DNA of 64,000 nucleotides from contig JAFVBG010000003.1 in NCBI GenBank assembly GCA_017480095.1, positions 62,001-126,000 of the forward strand, read 5' to 3'. Below the pieces are notes generated by a model. That model did not search any database. It worked only from the letters and a program-made list of their open reading frames with translations, and was not told where the DNA came from. This DNA is from Candidatus Saccharimonadota bacterium (GTDB lineage Bacteria > Patescibacteriota > Saccharimonadia > Saccharimonadales > Saccharimonadaceae). This document shows positions 50,266-59,588 of the stretch, piece by piece. Numbering within the stretch: position 1 is the first letter of the stretch; the number at the start of each line of letters is the position of its first letter. Made by a program: the position numbers and the translations under genes.

Positions 50266-51588
50266 CTAGAATAACCTTATTATATCTAATACGGCGATGA
50301 GGAAGAATAGTGCGAGCAGGACGATGAAGGCGCGGGAGACGATTTTTTCTTCCATCTCCTTCGATAGCCGCTTTCCGCGCAAGCGCGAGAGCGCGATTAG
50401 TAGCCAACGTCCGCCGTCGAGGGCTGGGATGGGCAGGACATTCATACAGGCCAGCGAGATAGAGATTAGAGCGGCGAGAAAAGCGAGATTAGTAGCGCCG
50501 GCACTAGTAAAGGCTGGGAAGATAACGCCGATGATGCCGATTGGGCCGGAGACTGAGTCGCCAGCAGTGCCGATGGCAGTGCGACCAGCTTCGCGCGTGG
50601 CATCATCTGGGCTAAACTGACGAGCAACGCCAGAGACTAGATTACCAATCATACTGGCAATTCCCTTGTAGGTTTCTACGGTGATCTGCACGGTAGTACC
50701 AGCGCCGACGATTGGTGCCGACCAAGTAGAACGATAAAGGGTCTGCCCCTCTTGGGACATTTTGATGCCGAGAGTATATTCGGAACCTTCGGGGCTTAGA
50801 GTGACGGAGAGTTCTTTAGTCTGGCTGACGAGCGGGCAAATGTCGGAGGTTTTTTCTGCGTCGCAATTCTCGCGCTCGACAGTATAGATGACGGTCTGGC
50901 CGAGGTGGTGGTTGTTGAAAGTGACGACGTCGTTGGCAGTGCCAAAAATGACGGTCTCGGCAGTCGGGCAAGGGGATTCATCACATGGGGTATTAGCATT
51001 TGAACTGGCAGAGATTAGTCGATCGCCAGATCGAAGACCAGCCTCGGCGGCAGGGGTGTTTTTAATCACTTCGGCGACTGTAACTGTGCCATATTCAGGA
51101 TGAAAGTCCGAGTCGATTTTGAACTGGTTTTCAAGGAAGACCGGCATTCCCGTCCAGGCAAGGACGGTTAAAATCACAAAAGCAGTGAGCCAGTTCATCG
51201 CTACGCCAGCGAAGAGGATTTTGGTCTTTGCCCAGAAGCTAGTGGCGCCAAAAGTGCCTTTTCTGGTGTCCGCGTCCGACTCCCCGTCCATAGCACAGAA
51301 GCCTCCTAGTGGCAACCAGTTGATAGAAAAAATCAGAGTATCCTGGGGCTTACCATAATCTTTTTTGGCGAGTCGTAGCCATTTTTTCGGTTGGTCGCCT
51401 TTTTTAGTCTTTTGCCATTCAAGATATTTTGGATTCTTGACCCAGGCGGCGACTTTTGGACCAAAACCGATGGCAAATTCCAGAACACGTACGCCATTTC
51501 TAATGGCGGTGCGATAATGCCCGTATTCATGCAGGACAATTAGTGCAGTTAAAACTAATATGCCTACTATGATTCCCAATGTTGTCAT
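50266..51588 (-). CDS. rseP: Site-2 protease, RseP/MtfE-type intramembrane zinc metalloprotease
   Basis: 440 residues. HEYGH in the first span (LIVLHEYGHYRTA) and NVLPIPALDGGRWL in the third core span supply the zinc ligands (HExxH and the LDG Asp). A PDZ domain lies between (VIKNTPAAEAGLRSGDRLI), as in RseP. It cleaves membrane-anchored anti-sigma factors or signal-peptide remnants. TATAAT lies six bases before ATG at 51588 (leaderless). The CPBP gene follows at once. Confidence 0.93.
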   Translation of the reverse strand: MTTLGIIVGILVLTALIVLHEYGHYRTAIRNGVRVLEFAIGFGPKVAAWVKNPKYLEWQKTKKGDQPKKWLRLAKKDYGKPQDTLIFSINWLPLGGFCAMDGESDADTRKGTFGATSFWAKTKILFAGVAMNWLTAFVILTVLAWTGMPVFLENQFKIDSDFHPEYGTVTVAEVIKNTPAAEAGLRSGDRLISASSNANTPCDESPCPTAETVIFGTANDVVTFNNHHLGQTVIYTVERENCDAEKTSDICPLVSQTKELSVTLSPEGSEYTLGIKMSQEGQTLYRSTWSAPIVGAGTTVQITVETYKGIASMIGNLVSGVARQFSPDDATREAGRTAIGTAGDSVSGPIGIIGVIFPAFTSAGATNLAFLAALISISLACMNVLPIPALDGGRWLLIALSRLRGKRLSKEMEEKIVSRAFIVLLALFFLIAVLDIIRLF

Positions 51589-51632
51589 AGGATAATTATA
51601 ACACTAGACGAGTACTGTCGCAAGGCTAAAAA

Positions 51633-52328
51633 TTAGTGTCCGAATCTGCGTTGACGATGGGAGAAGTTTTCTAAAACATCATCGAGGTCTGGAATATCGA
51701 AGTCTGGGAAGTATTTTTTGACAAAAAGGAATTCGGAGTAGGCGGCACGCCAGAGTTGGAAGCCCGAAATACGCTCTTCACCGCTAGTGCGGACGATGAG
51801 ATCGCAAGGTGGCACTTCGGGATGATAGAGATATTGTGCTAAAATTTCTGGCGTAATGTCGCCTTCGATTTTAGCTTGGCGCATCTTGTTGAATGCATCG
51901 GCGATTTCCCATTGACCACCATAGTTGAAGCAGATGGCGACAGTGCCACGTGAGCCGTCTTTAGTCTCTTCCTCACACTTCATCAAACTTTCCCAGACGT
52001 CATCTGGTGCGGGCTCTTTGCGCCCCAGGATGACGCAACGGATGTTGTTTTTCTTGAATTTTTTGGTTAGGCGGACGATATTTTTGCGAACTAAGTCCAT
52101 CAGGTAGGAGACTTCCTCCTTAGAGCGATTCCAGTTCTCGGTCGAAAAGATATAGAAACTGACGAATTTGATGCCTCGGTCGATGGCGGCTTCGGCAACT
52201 TTCTCTACGCGGTCAAAACCACGACGATGCCCTTCTAGTGTGGGCAGATTCCGCTCTCTAGCCCAGCGACGATTACCATCGACGATGAAGGCTAGATGAT
52301 TTGGGATAACAGGGGTAGTTTCTTCCAA
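51633..52328 (-). CDS. uppS: Isoprenyl transferase (undecaprenyl diphosphate synthase)
   Basis: 231 residues. It makes the C55 lipid carrier for peptidoglycan and other envelope glycans. LAFIVDGNRRWARERN (catalytic Asp), GHRRGFDRVEKV, FSTENWNRS and the C-terminal DLIVRTSGEERISGFQLW are all family signatures. The start is TTG at 52328 with GAGGAG nine bases upstream. The next gene downstream is rseP. Confidence 0.95.
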   Translation of the reverse strand: MEETTPVIPNHLAFIVDGNRRWARERNLPTLEGHRRGFDRVEKVAEAAIDRGIKFVSFYIFSTENWNRSKEEVSYLMDLVRKNIVRLTKKFKKNNIRCVILGRKEPAPDDVWESLMKCEEETKDGSRGTVAICFNYGGQWEIADAFNKMRQAKIEGDITPEILAQYLYHPEVPPCDLIVRTSGEERISGFQLWRAAYSEFLFVKKYFPDFDIPDLDDVLENFSHRQRRFGH

Positions 52329-52343
52329 TTTCGCGTTCTCCTC

Positions 52344-52372
52344 TTGACTTTTATGCTATTTTGTGGTATAAT
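52344..52372 (+). promoter_or_regulatory. Orphan consensus promoter pointing antisense into frr
   Basis: TTGACT (52344-52349), 17 bp, TGGTATAAT with box at 52367-52372, on the plus strand between uppS and frr, both of which are on the minus strand. No start codon or credible reading frame follows. Transcripts would be antisense to the frr 3' end. Confidence 0.6.
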
Positions 52373-52395
52373 GGAGAGATAGAGCTTATTTTCGG

Positions 52396-52938
52396 CTAAA
52401 TCTTCATAATCTCCGCTTCTTTCGCCTTGAAAGTAGCATCAATCTTATCGGTGTATTCTTTGGTTAGATCGTCGATTTCCTTTTCGGCGCGTTTGCGAGC
52501 GTCCTCCGGCAGCTCGGCGGCTTTGATGTCTTTTCTAGCATCTTCACGTACGTTGCGGATTTGGACTTTGGCTTCTTCTACTTTGGTGCTGGCGGTTTTG
52601 ACAATTTCGCGGCGACGCTCTTCGGTCAGCGGAGGAATCGGCACGCGGATAACGCGACCATCGTCGGCTGGATTGAGACCGAGACTCTGATCGCTGCGAA
52701 TAGCAGAGGAGATACTCTGAATCGTAGATGGGTCAAACGGAGTGATGAGAAGCATGGTGGCATCGCCAGCGGTAACATTTGCTACCTGGTTGAGTGGCAT
52801 CCATTGGCCATAAGCTTCAACTTTGACGCCAGAAAGCATATCTGGATGAGCACGACCGGTGCGAACCTTTTTCAGCTCGGCTTCAAAATGCTCGATGACG
52901 GCGGCCATGGCTTTTTGCTCTTCTTTGGTATCAAACAT
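52396..52938 (-). CDS. frr: Ribosome recycling factor
   Basis: 180 residues from ATG 52938 (MFDTKEEQKAMAAVIEHFEA), preceded by CTGGAGT. It splits post-termination ribosomes with EF-G. LKKVRTGRAHPDMLSGVKVE, GDATMLLITPFDPSTIQSI, LNPADDGRVIRVPIPPLTEERR and the helical C-terminus match RRF throughout. pyrH and tsf, common neighbours elsewhere, are absent. uppS follows downstream as in many bacteria. Confidence 0.96.
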   Translation of the reverse strand: MFDTKEEQKAMAAVIEHFEAELKKVRTGRAHPDMLSGVKVEAYGQWMPLNQVANVTAGDATMLLITPFDPSTIQSISSAIRSDQSLGLNPADDGRVIRVPIPPLTEERRREIVKTASTKVEEAKVQIRNVREDARKDIKAAELPEDARKRAEKEIDDLTKEYTDKIDATFKAKEAEIMKI

Positions 52939-52972
52939 ATAATAACTCCAGTTAATTGTCTTAATTATATCA

Positions 52973-53926
52973 TTAGACGACAAAGATTGCAACGTAATAG
53001 GCGGTGAACGCGAGTAGCATCGCTGCTCCCTCGACGCGAGAAATCTTATGGTTGGTTACACTGAAGATAAATAGGAGGACTGCAGAGCCGATGAGCATGG
53101 CTAGGTCGAGCATCTGGAACGAGGCTGGAGTGACGGTGCCAAAAATTGCTACCGGGATACCTAAAACTACGCAGATGTTGAAAATGTTGGAACCAAGGAT
53201 GTTGCCGAGTACGAGGTCGGTCTCGCCCTTTTTTGCCGAAACGATAGTGGTCACCAGCTCTGGTAGAGATGTGCCAAAAGCGATGATGGTAAGGGCGATG
53301 ATGCGTTCGGAGACGCCAAGTGTAGTAGCGATGGCAGTGGCGTTATCAACGACGAAGTTTGAACCGAAAATAATACCAGCCAGACCGATGGCCGTGAAAA
53401 GAAGTGAGCCACCAATTCCCCATCTTGGCTTTTCGATGGCATTTTTGTTGCGGTCGTGCATCGCCATAGAGATGAGATAATAGATGAATATAGCAAAGAA
53501 AAGCAGGATTGAGAGGCCGTCTTGACGGGAGATTTGGTCAACGCTGCCACTCTTGAGCTGGACATCTAAGAAAAGCGTGACCAGTAAGGTAGAAATTAGG
53601 ACGGTAATCGGGATTTCTTTGCGGATGGTGTTATTGCGGACGCGCAGTGGGCGGATGACAGCGGCGACACCGAGAATGAGCAAGATATTGAGAATGTTGG
53701 AGCCGATGACGTTGCCCAGCACCATATCAGTTGAACCAGAAGCAAGGGCTTTCATCGAGACGGCAAACTCTGGCGCCGAGGTCCCGAAGGCGATAATGGT
53801 GAGACCAATGAGGATTTTTGGCACTTTGAAGTTTGAAGCCGTGCTGGATGCGCCGTCCACAAATAAATCGGCACCCTTAATAAGTAAAATGAAACCTAGA
53901 ACGAGTAATAATATATTAATAATCAT
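52973..53926 (-). CDS. Calcium/sodium antiporter (CaCA, YrbG-like)
   Basis: 317 residues, about ten spans in two inverted halves. Each half carries an α-repeat: GTSAPEFAVSMKA with LGNVIGSNILN in the first, and GTSLPELVTTIVSA with LGNILGSNIFN in the second. These hold the ion-binding acidic residues. It probably exports Ca2+ using the Na+ gradient. TACAAT lies six bases before ATG (leaderless). It overlaps its promoter region with the divergent exported protein gene. Confidence 0.95.
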   Translation of the reverse strand: MIINILLLVLGFILLIKGADLFVDGASSTASNFKVPKILIGLTIIAFGTSAPEFAVSMKALASGSTDMVLGNVIGSNILNILLILGVAAVIRPLRVRNNTIRKEIPITVLISTLLVTLFLDVQLKSGSVDQISRQDGLSILLFFAIFIYYLISMAMHDRNKNAIEKPRWGIGGSLLFTAIGLAGIIFGSNFVVDNATAIATTLGVSERIIALTIIAFGTSLPELVTTIVSAKKGETDLVLGNILGSNIFNICVVLGIPVAIFGTVTPASFQMLDLAMLIGSAVLLFIFSVTNHKISRVEGAAMLLAFTAYYVAIFVV

Positions 53927-53945
53927 AAGTATATTGTAGCACTAC

Positions 53946-53974
53946 TTGACTTTTTCGGCAAAATGGTATATAAT
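53946..53974 (+). promoter_or_regulatory. Promoter of the VanY-like lipoprotein gene
   Basis: TTGACT (53946-53951), 17 bp, TATAAT (53969-53974). Leader ~45 nt with TGGAGGTG before ATG. It shares the TTGACTTTTTCG motif with the promoter at 36083. Confidence 0.8.
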
Positions 53975-54024
53975 AATAGATGCTATTTGCATAAATTGTA
54001 CTTTTATAAAATGGAGGTGTACTC

Positions 54025-54960
54025 ATGAAGAGAATGGTTACTACTTTGGCTGTCGTGATGATGCTGGTCTTGACCGCCGCCTGCTCTGCGCAGGCTGAGA
54101 ATCCTGAGCCCGAACCAAGCTCTGAGAAACCCGTAGTTGAATCTAACGCAGCAGACACAAAACTCGTTGATACTGTGACAAAATTTGAAGCGAATGCAGA
54201 GGACGCCTGGGCGGATGCTCTGACCCCTGGGCTGGACTATCTAACCCTGGTGAACCGCAATCACCCCTATGAGTTCAGCGGTCCATACGACCGTAACCTG
54301 CACGAACGTGGCAACATGGTTACGTTTGCCGATGCAGTGGACGGCGATCTGATTCAGCTGGAAAAAGGCGCATTTGCGGCCTTTACCCTGCTCAAAGTGT
54401 ATCTGGATAACTATTGTGATATGCAGATTGGCATCTATGACGCGTATCGTGATTATGATACGCAGCTTGGCTACTATACCAATTCTTTGCGGATGTTCTA
54501 TGGGGATTTGAAAGATGACCCCAGCTATGACAGCGCACGTGATTGGCAGAGTCGTAATCCTCTGGCCGAGCCAGGCTATTCAGAAACTCATACGGGGCTA
54601 CTATTTAATGTAGTCATCAAACATCCGAGGAGCGTTGAAGACCTGGAGAGTGAATCGGCGGATACTCCCGATTGGGAATGGTACACGGAGACGCCAGAAC
54701 GGACAGCGACGATTGAACGCTTTAAGATTCTGCACGAGAACTTGGCAGATTTTGGCTTTATTGACCGTTTCCCGGCCGGCAAAGAGGAGTGGACTGGCGT
54801 TCCGAATGAGCCATATCAGATTCGGTTCGTAGGCTCGTCAAAAATTGCGCACGAAATTATGGATAATGGTCTATCTCTTGAAGAATATCTCGGCGAGACC
54901 GAAAAGTTTGACCTAAATTATGAACCTTCGGCCGAGACATTGGAGAAGTATCTCCCGTAA
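54025..54960 (+). CDS. VanY-like (M15B) lipoprotein lacking zinc ligands
   Basis: 311 residues. The signal peptide has a lipobox-like LTAAC ending at Cys20. The rest follows the D-Ala-D-Ala carboxypeptidase fold: YDAYRDYDTQ, PGYSETHTGLLFN (183-195; family form SxHxxGxAxD) and EPYQIRFVG (262-270; family form EPWHxRYVG). His, Asp and His zinc ligands appear as Thr/Asn/Gln, while the Glu before the last ligand is kept. It is likely a non-catalytic binding protein in the envelope. Strong RBS. A terminator at 55019 follows. Confidence 0.75.
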   Translation: MKRMVTTLAVVMMLVLTAACSAQAENPEPEPSSEKPVVESNAADTKLVDTVTKFEANAEDAWADALTPGLDYLTLVNRNHPYEFSGPYDRNLHERGNMVTFADAVDGDLIQLEKGAFAAFTLLKVYLDNYCDMQIGIYDAYRDYDTQLGYYTNSLRMFYGDLKDDPSYDSARDWQSRNPLAEPGYSETHTGLLFNVVIKHPRSVEDLESESADTPDWEWYTETPERTATIERFKILHENLADFGFIDRFPAGKEEWTGVPNEPYQIRFVGSSKIAHEIMDNGLSLEEYLGETEKFDLNYEPSAETLEKYLP

Positions 54961-55018
54961 TCTTGGCGTAATGTTTTTTGAAGAATAGTTCTTTACCGTA
55001 AGATTGCAAATAGCAAGA

Positions 55019-55044
55019 GCGGAGCCCACGGGCTCCGCATTTTC
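55019..55044 (+). terminator. Terminator of the VanY-like gene
   Basis: GCGGAGCCC-AC-GGGCTCCGC followed by ATTTTC. Confidence 0.88.
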
Positions 55045-55086
55045 ATGGTTTTACTTTTTGGAGAAAATATGCTAAGATAGTTATAT

Positions 55087-55163
55087 GGATCTTTAGCTCA
55101 GTTGGCTAGAGCGTACGATTCACATTCGTAAGGTCAGAGGTTCGAGCCCTCTAAGATCCACCA
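55087..55163 (+). tRNA. tRNA-Val(CAC)
   Basis: Acceptor GGATCTT with AAGATCC, D-arm GCTC/GAGC, anticodon stem TACGA/TCGTA with loop TTCACAT (anticodon CAC), T-loop GTTCGAGC, encoded CCA. Promoter TTTACT, 17 bp, TAAGAT upstream. prfA starts 17 bases after the CCA. Confidence 0.94.
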
Positions 55164-55179
55164 AAATTCCACACTTATT

Positions 55180-56235
55180 ATGGAACAGCTACAAAAGTTT
55201 GAAACTGAGATTCAAGAGATTACGGATTTTCTGGCGAAGCCAGATGCTTTTTCTAATCCAGAATTTGCTGGTAAATCCCGTAGGTTGTCCGAGCTAAATG
55301 AAATTGTAGCTTTAATCAAAGAGATTGATAATTTAGAAAAGAATTTACAGGAAGCCAAAGAGCTTGCGAGCGATCCAGAGCTTAGCGAGATGGCGCGTTT
55401 AGACGCCGAAGAGACTGAGGCTAAATTAACGACCAAGAAAGCCGAGCTGGAAGAAAAATTGATTCCGCGTGACCCAGATGACGACAAGCCAGCCATCATG
55501 GAAATCCGGGCTGGTGCTGGTGGTGATGAAGCTTCACTCTTTGCCGGTGAATTATACCGGATGTATGTTCGCTTTGCCGAGAATCATGGCTTAAAAGCTG
55601 AGCTGATTTCGCAAAACGAAAACGAAGCTGGTGGCATGAAAGAAGTAATCGTCCGCATTTCGGGCGAGAACGCCTATGGACTTTTGAAATTTGAAGGTGG
55701 CGTACACCGCGTGCAACGTGTACCGGTAACGGAGAGTCAGGGTCGCATCCACACTTCCACGGCCACAGTTGCCGTTCTGCCAGAAGCTTCCGAACGCGAT
55801 TTAGAGATTAAGCCTGAAGACTTGCGCATTGATATTTATCGTTCGGGTGGGCACGGCGGTCAGGGTGTTAATACCACCGATTCCGCCGTCCGCATTACTC
55901 ATTTGCCGACCGGTATCGTGGTAGCGATGCAAGATGAACGCTCCCAGCAGCAAAATCGCGTCAAAGCCATGACGGTGCTACGTTCTCGCCTCATTGAGCG
56001 TCAGAAACTTGAGGATCAGGCTAACGCCTCGGCGGCGCGCAAAAGTTTAATTGGTACGGGCGACCGTTCGGAAAAAATTCGCACTTATAATTTCCCGCAA
56101 GACCGCGTGACCGACCATCGCATTCACTACTCGCGCTCCAATATTCCGGCTGTAATGGATGGCGACATTGATGACATTGTAACCGAGCTAATTAAGCACG
56201 AGCGCGAACTAAAAGCTGAAGATGCCAACAATTAA
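55180..56235 (+). CDS. prfA: Peptide chain release factor 1
   Basis: 351 residues. It reads UAA and UAG and triggers peptide release. The GGQ motif sits in [20 protein letters not shown] near residue 225. The anticodon-like loop region and the N-terminal helices ([16 protein letters not shown]) match RF1. The 16 bases between tRNA-Val and ATG hold neither promoter nor RBS, so the message probably comes from tRNA processing. It overlaps prmC by 14 bases. Confidence 0.96.
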   Translation: MEQLQKFETEIQEITDFLAKPDAFSNPEFAGKSRRLSELNEIVALIKEIDNLEKNLQEAKELASDPELSEMARLDAEETEAKLTTKKAELEEKLIPRDPDDDKPAIMEIRAGAGGDEASLFAGELYRMYVRFAENHGLKAELISQNENEAGGMKEVIVRISGENAYGLLKFEGGVHRVQRVPVTESQGRIHTSTATVAVLPEASERDLEIKPEDLRIDIYRSGGHGGQGVNTTDSAVRITHLPTGIVVAMQDERSQQQNRVKAMTVLRSRLIERQKLEDQANASAARKSLIGTGDRSEKIRTYNFPQDRVTDHRIHYSRSNIPAVMDGDIDDIVTELIKHERELKAEDANN

Positions 56236-57025
56236 ACAATTCTTGGAAAAGGCTGGGGATTTGCGACTAGATGCGGAAGTAATCCTGGCTAAAGTTCTGG
56301 CGAAAGACCGTAGTTTTTTGGCGGCTCATCCTGAAGAAGATGTGCCAGGTCAAGTTGTAGCCCTCTTTCAGAAACGAAAAAACGGCGAACCATTGGCTTA
56401 TGTGCTTGGTGAGAAAGAGTTTTATGGGCGAACTTTTAAAGTTTCGCCAGACGTCCTGATCCCACGACCAGAAACTGAAGGCGTGGTTGAAATGGTACTT
56501 AATCGGATTGATAAAACTGAGCTGAAAGATGGAGATTTTATCACTATTATAGATGTGGGCACGGGCAGTGGAGCGATTGCGGCGACGCTCGATTTAGAGG
56601 CAAAAAAACCTGTTAATGTTATTGGCTTAGATATTTCGGAAAAGGCTTTGGCTGTTGCTGAAGAAAATTGTAACAATCTAGGCGCACGCGTGAAGCTAAT
56701 AGAATCTGACTTGCTTGAAGTTTTTGACGAAGGAGTTAAAAACAGTGGCGAGACGATTTTGGTAGCAAATTTGCCCTATGTTTCTAGAGATTGGGACTGG
56801 ACTTCGGAAGAATTAAAATACGAGCCGAGCTTGGCATTATATGCCGAAGACAATGGCCTAAAAATCATTTACGATTTTCTAGAGCAAGTGGGCGATAAAG
56901 TCGATGAGGGTTGGGTTTATTTGGAAGCAGACCCTTGTCAGCATGAATCTATTCGGAAAAAGGTCAAGGCGCTCGGTATGCGTTTTGTGCAGAGCAAAGA
57001 TTTCGGTATCGAGATAGAGATTTAG
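56222..57025 (+). CDS. prmC: Release factor glutamine methyltransferase
   Basis: 267 residues. It N5-methylates the GGQ glutamine of release factors, fitting its overlap with prfA. SAM-binding [15 protein letters not shown] is followed by the catalytic NPPY-type motif, here ANLPYVS (Asn-Leu-Pro-Tyr), a known variant. [11 protein letters not shown] is the conserved PrmC signature. The N-terminal helical domain that binds RF is complete. Confidence 0.94.
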   Translation: MPTIKQFLEKAGDLRLDAEVILAKVLAKDRSFLAAHPEEDVPGQVVALFQKRKNGEPLAYVLGEKEFYGRTFKVSPDVLIPRPETEGVVEMVLNRIDKTELKDGDFITIIDVGTGSGAIAATLDLEAKKPVNVIGLDISEKALAVAEENCNNLGARVKLIESDLLEVFDEGVKNSGETILVANLPYVSRDWDWTSEELKYEPSLALYAEDNGLKIIYDFLEQVGDKVDEGWVYLEADPCQHESIRKKVKALGMRFVQSKDFGIEIEI

Positions 57026-57040
57026 ACATAGAAACAGGGA

Positions 57041-59185
57041 CTATACTAGCTGCTTTTTGATTTGAAATTCATTAATAATATCTTCTAGCTCGTTAATAAA
57101 TTTGCTACGCCCTACTTTTTTCGGATTGCAAAGAATGACCGTGGCATTGCGAGTCCTAGTTAGTGCGACATAAAACAACCTACGATGCTCTGGAAACTCA
57201 ATTCCTTCGACTGGTGGACGATTGCGGAACAGCTCCTTAATCCAAAAATCACTAACATTTGATGGGAAATTTCCGCCGAGCGGGGCAAGTATTACCCAGT
57301 CATAAGTTAGCCCCTTAGACTTATGCATTGTCATGAGGTCAAAATAGAAATTCGGTATTTCTTTTGTTTTTACCTTACTATCGGCGGAATCAATCAAATT
57401 TTCTTCGCGCATAATTCGCCTTATTTCTCTATTTGTACGTGTTAGCACGCAAACTGTATCATTTGGATAGCGCTGATGAATGATTTTTACGGCGCCGACT
57501 ATGCCATATTTATCGGAAATAATCTGAACAGGCTTAGCCTTTGGTACTATGTTAGATTTTAAATCCTTTCGTATTTGAAAATTATTCCGCATGATAAATT
57601 CACCGGCGCAATCTATTAGGCTTTGCGCATTTCGATAGGTATTCGTGATGTGATAAATCGTTGCACCTGGAAAATATGATTTGAAATTGTAAATGAATTC
57701 AATATTACTGCCGGTAAAAGAATAAATTGATTGCCAATCATCGCCTACGGCAACCAATTTGGCATGGGATCGTTGCAAGGTTTCACGCAGAAGTTGATAG
57801 CGTTTATCTGTAATGTCCTGATACTCGTCAACAATGACATATTGATACTTAAATTCATTCGGGTCTAACTCGTAGAGTCTATTAAGCGGTAACGATAGCA
57901 TATCTATATAGTCAATCATTTCACAATTAGGCCTGTGGCAATATGTACGATAATAAACCCAAAAACGTACTATCCAGTCCATCTGTCGCCACATGATTCG
58001 TTGCATTCCGGGGTCGGACTTTTTGATTTTCTGCTCGCACTGTTTAATAAATGACTTTTCGCCATTATATTTTAGAGAGCCACGTACCATATTAATAATA
58101 TCAAAGATAAACTTGCGCAGTCGAAAGAACTCGGCCAGCTTATTCTGCCTTAATTGTTCGAGATAAATCTCTTGGATCGGGCGCTCTCGCATTTTCACAT
58201 TTAAAGATAGTAGGGCATTTTTTAAATCTTCAAGATAGCCACGATTTGGTTTGTACTGTAGGCCAATTAGCTTGATATGATGGTCACGACAATATTCTTC
58301 TTTTATCCGACGAATTTTATCATAGCTTTTATTATCATATTCGTTACCAGAAAGCCCAAAATACTCGATTATAATCTTTTCTCCACCAACATCTATTGTA
58401 AAATCTGGCCTATATGTCTTCTGGTCATCAACCAGCTCATCATATAAGCGTTCGTAGTGATAATCTATGCAATGAGAATACAAATAATTAGCAATCACCG
58501 CTTCACCTTTAGATTTTACATATTCGCCTAAAATAGTATGCGGAGATTCAGCGTTTACACCTCGTTCCGCTATGTCGATAGACCGTTTAACAATATCATC
58601 GGTTTCTGCTAACTTTCTAGCAATATATTCCTCAAAATAATCGTCAAAATTATTAAACTTCATGTAGTTATGCAGAAAGAACTTTCCGAGCAAGCTTCCA
58701 CCATTGGCATCTATATTGGTAAAAAGCTCGGCTAGCTCTTGAAGTTTCTCTGGATACGGAAAAATCATTTTTGCCAAGTATTCTAGAAAAACCTCATCTT
58801 GTTCATTTTCCCCGATAACAGCAAAGTGTTTAGTATTGTCAATGTGACGAATGTATTTATATCCCAAAGAGTGAAAAGTTGAGACGTTGGCTGGAATATT
58901 CATATCGACGTTTATCCGCCTAATTAACTCTTCCGTCGCTTTCTTTGTGTAGCTTAAAACCAATATTTTATCTGGATCAATATGCTTTCGATCGACTAGA
59001 TATTTTACTTTTGCTGCCACCGTGGTCGTTTTGCCAGTTCCAGCACCAGCTAATACTAGAGAATATTCACTATCAGATGTTACCACCTTCCGCTGTTCTT
59101 CATCGAGTTTGATTTTTGGATTAATATCATCAAAAATATGGTCAAGATAATCAGCCTCATCTTTTTGTCGAGTTTCATCTATCAT
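57041..59185 (-). CDS. UvrD/HelD-type superfamily 1 helicase with inserted domain
   Basis: 714 residues. Motif I is LAGAGTGKTTTVAAKVK (residue ~45), motif Ia VLSYTKKATEEL, motif II VDEYQDITD near 455, motif III VGDDWQSIYSFTGS, motif IV NTYRN, motif VI LFYVALTRTRNA. An insertion between Ia and II carries YRPDFTI and IIIEYFGL, a segment also seen in HelD helicases and reminiscent of PD-(D/E)xK folds. The gene is visibly richer in A/T than its neighbours, so recent acquisition is possible. The extended -10 TGCTAGAAT lies ten bases before ATG. Confidence 0.9.
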   Translation of the reverse strand: MIDETRQKDEADYLDHIFDDINPKIKLDEEQRKVVTSDSEYSLVLAGAGTGKTTTVAAKVKYLVDRKHIDPDKILVLSYTKKATEELIRRINVDMNIPANVSTFHSLGYKYIRHIDNTKHFAVIGENEQDEVFLEYLAKMIFPYPEKLQELAELFTNIDANGGSLLGKFFLHNYMKFNNFDDYFEEYIARKLAETDDIVKRSIDIAERGVNAESPHTILGEYVKSKGEAVIANYLYSHCIDYHYERLYDELVDDQKTYRPDFTIDVGGEKIIIEYFGLSGNEYDNKSYDKIRRIKEEYCRDHHIKLIGLQYKPNRGYLEDLKNALLSLNVKMRERPIQEIYLEQLRQNKLAEFFRLRKFIFDIINMVRGSLKYNGEKSFIKQCEQKIKKSDPGMQRIMWRQMDWIVRFWVYYRTYCHRPNCEMIDYIDMLSLPLNRLYELDPNEFKYQYVIVDEYQDITDKRYQLLRETLQRSHAKLVAVGDDWQSIYSFTGSNIEFIYNFKSYFPGATIYHITNTYRNAQSLIDCAGEFIMRNNFQIRKDLKSNIVPKAKPVQIISDKYGIVGAVKIIHQRYPNDTVCVLTRTNREIRRIMREENLIDSADSKVKTKEIPNFYFDLMTMHKSKGLTYDWVILAPLGGNFPSNVSDFWIKELFRNRPPVEGIEFPEHRRLFYVALTRTRNATVILCNPKKVGRSKFINELEDIINEFQIKKQLV

Positions 59186-59232
59186 TCTTATGTTTATTCT
59201 AGCATATTTACGCTAAATTAACTAGGCATGAA

Positions 59233-59258
59233 AATGGGGCGACGTGGTAGTCGCCCCG
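59233..59258 (-). terminator. Terminator of the zinc-ribbon pair
   Basis: GGGGCGAC pairs with GTCGCCCC across a six-base loop. On the minus strand ATTTTC follows. Between it and the helicase gene, 59186-59230 holds only the helicase promoter, and 59260-59337 holds nothing I recognise. Confidence 0.75.
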
Positions 59259-59337
59259 TGGGAAATGGAGGTGCCTTTTATGAAAGGCGAAAAAGGTTGA
59301 TGCGTTGCTTTGTCTGCGTTAGCACGCAATAATGAGG

Positions 59338-59544
59338 CTACCAGAGCCAATGCGTGCCACCGCATTCTTTGCAGTCGTGATTCGGCTCGAAGATACCGCC
59401 AGCTTGACGGCCTTCGTCGTCGCAGCTGGGGCATTCGTGCCCGAACGGGTGAAAATGCTGCTCGTCGTACGAGTTGCGTTCCCTTTCGGACTCGAAGACC
59501 TTGCCATCATAGCTGGACGTAAAAGTGCCATATAGGAACCCCAC
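59338..59544 (-). CDS. Zinc-ribbon miniprotein A
   Basis: 68 residues using GTG at 59544, with AAAGGAGG eight bases ahead. An ATG two bases earlier is in another frame whose product has no motif. Cys pairs CPSC and CKECGG near the C-terminus form a DnaJ-type zinc ribbon. The N-terminal half (GTFTSSYDGKVFESERERNS) resembles that of the next gene, so the two are paralogues. Function unknown. Confidence 0.6.
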   Translation of the reverse strand: MGFLYGTFTSSYDGKVFESERERNSYDEQHFHPFGHECPSCDDEGRQAGGIFEPNHDCKECGGTHWLW

Positions 59545-59588
59545 ATGTCTCACCTCCTTTCAAAAGGCCAATCTGTAGAATAGCTACA

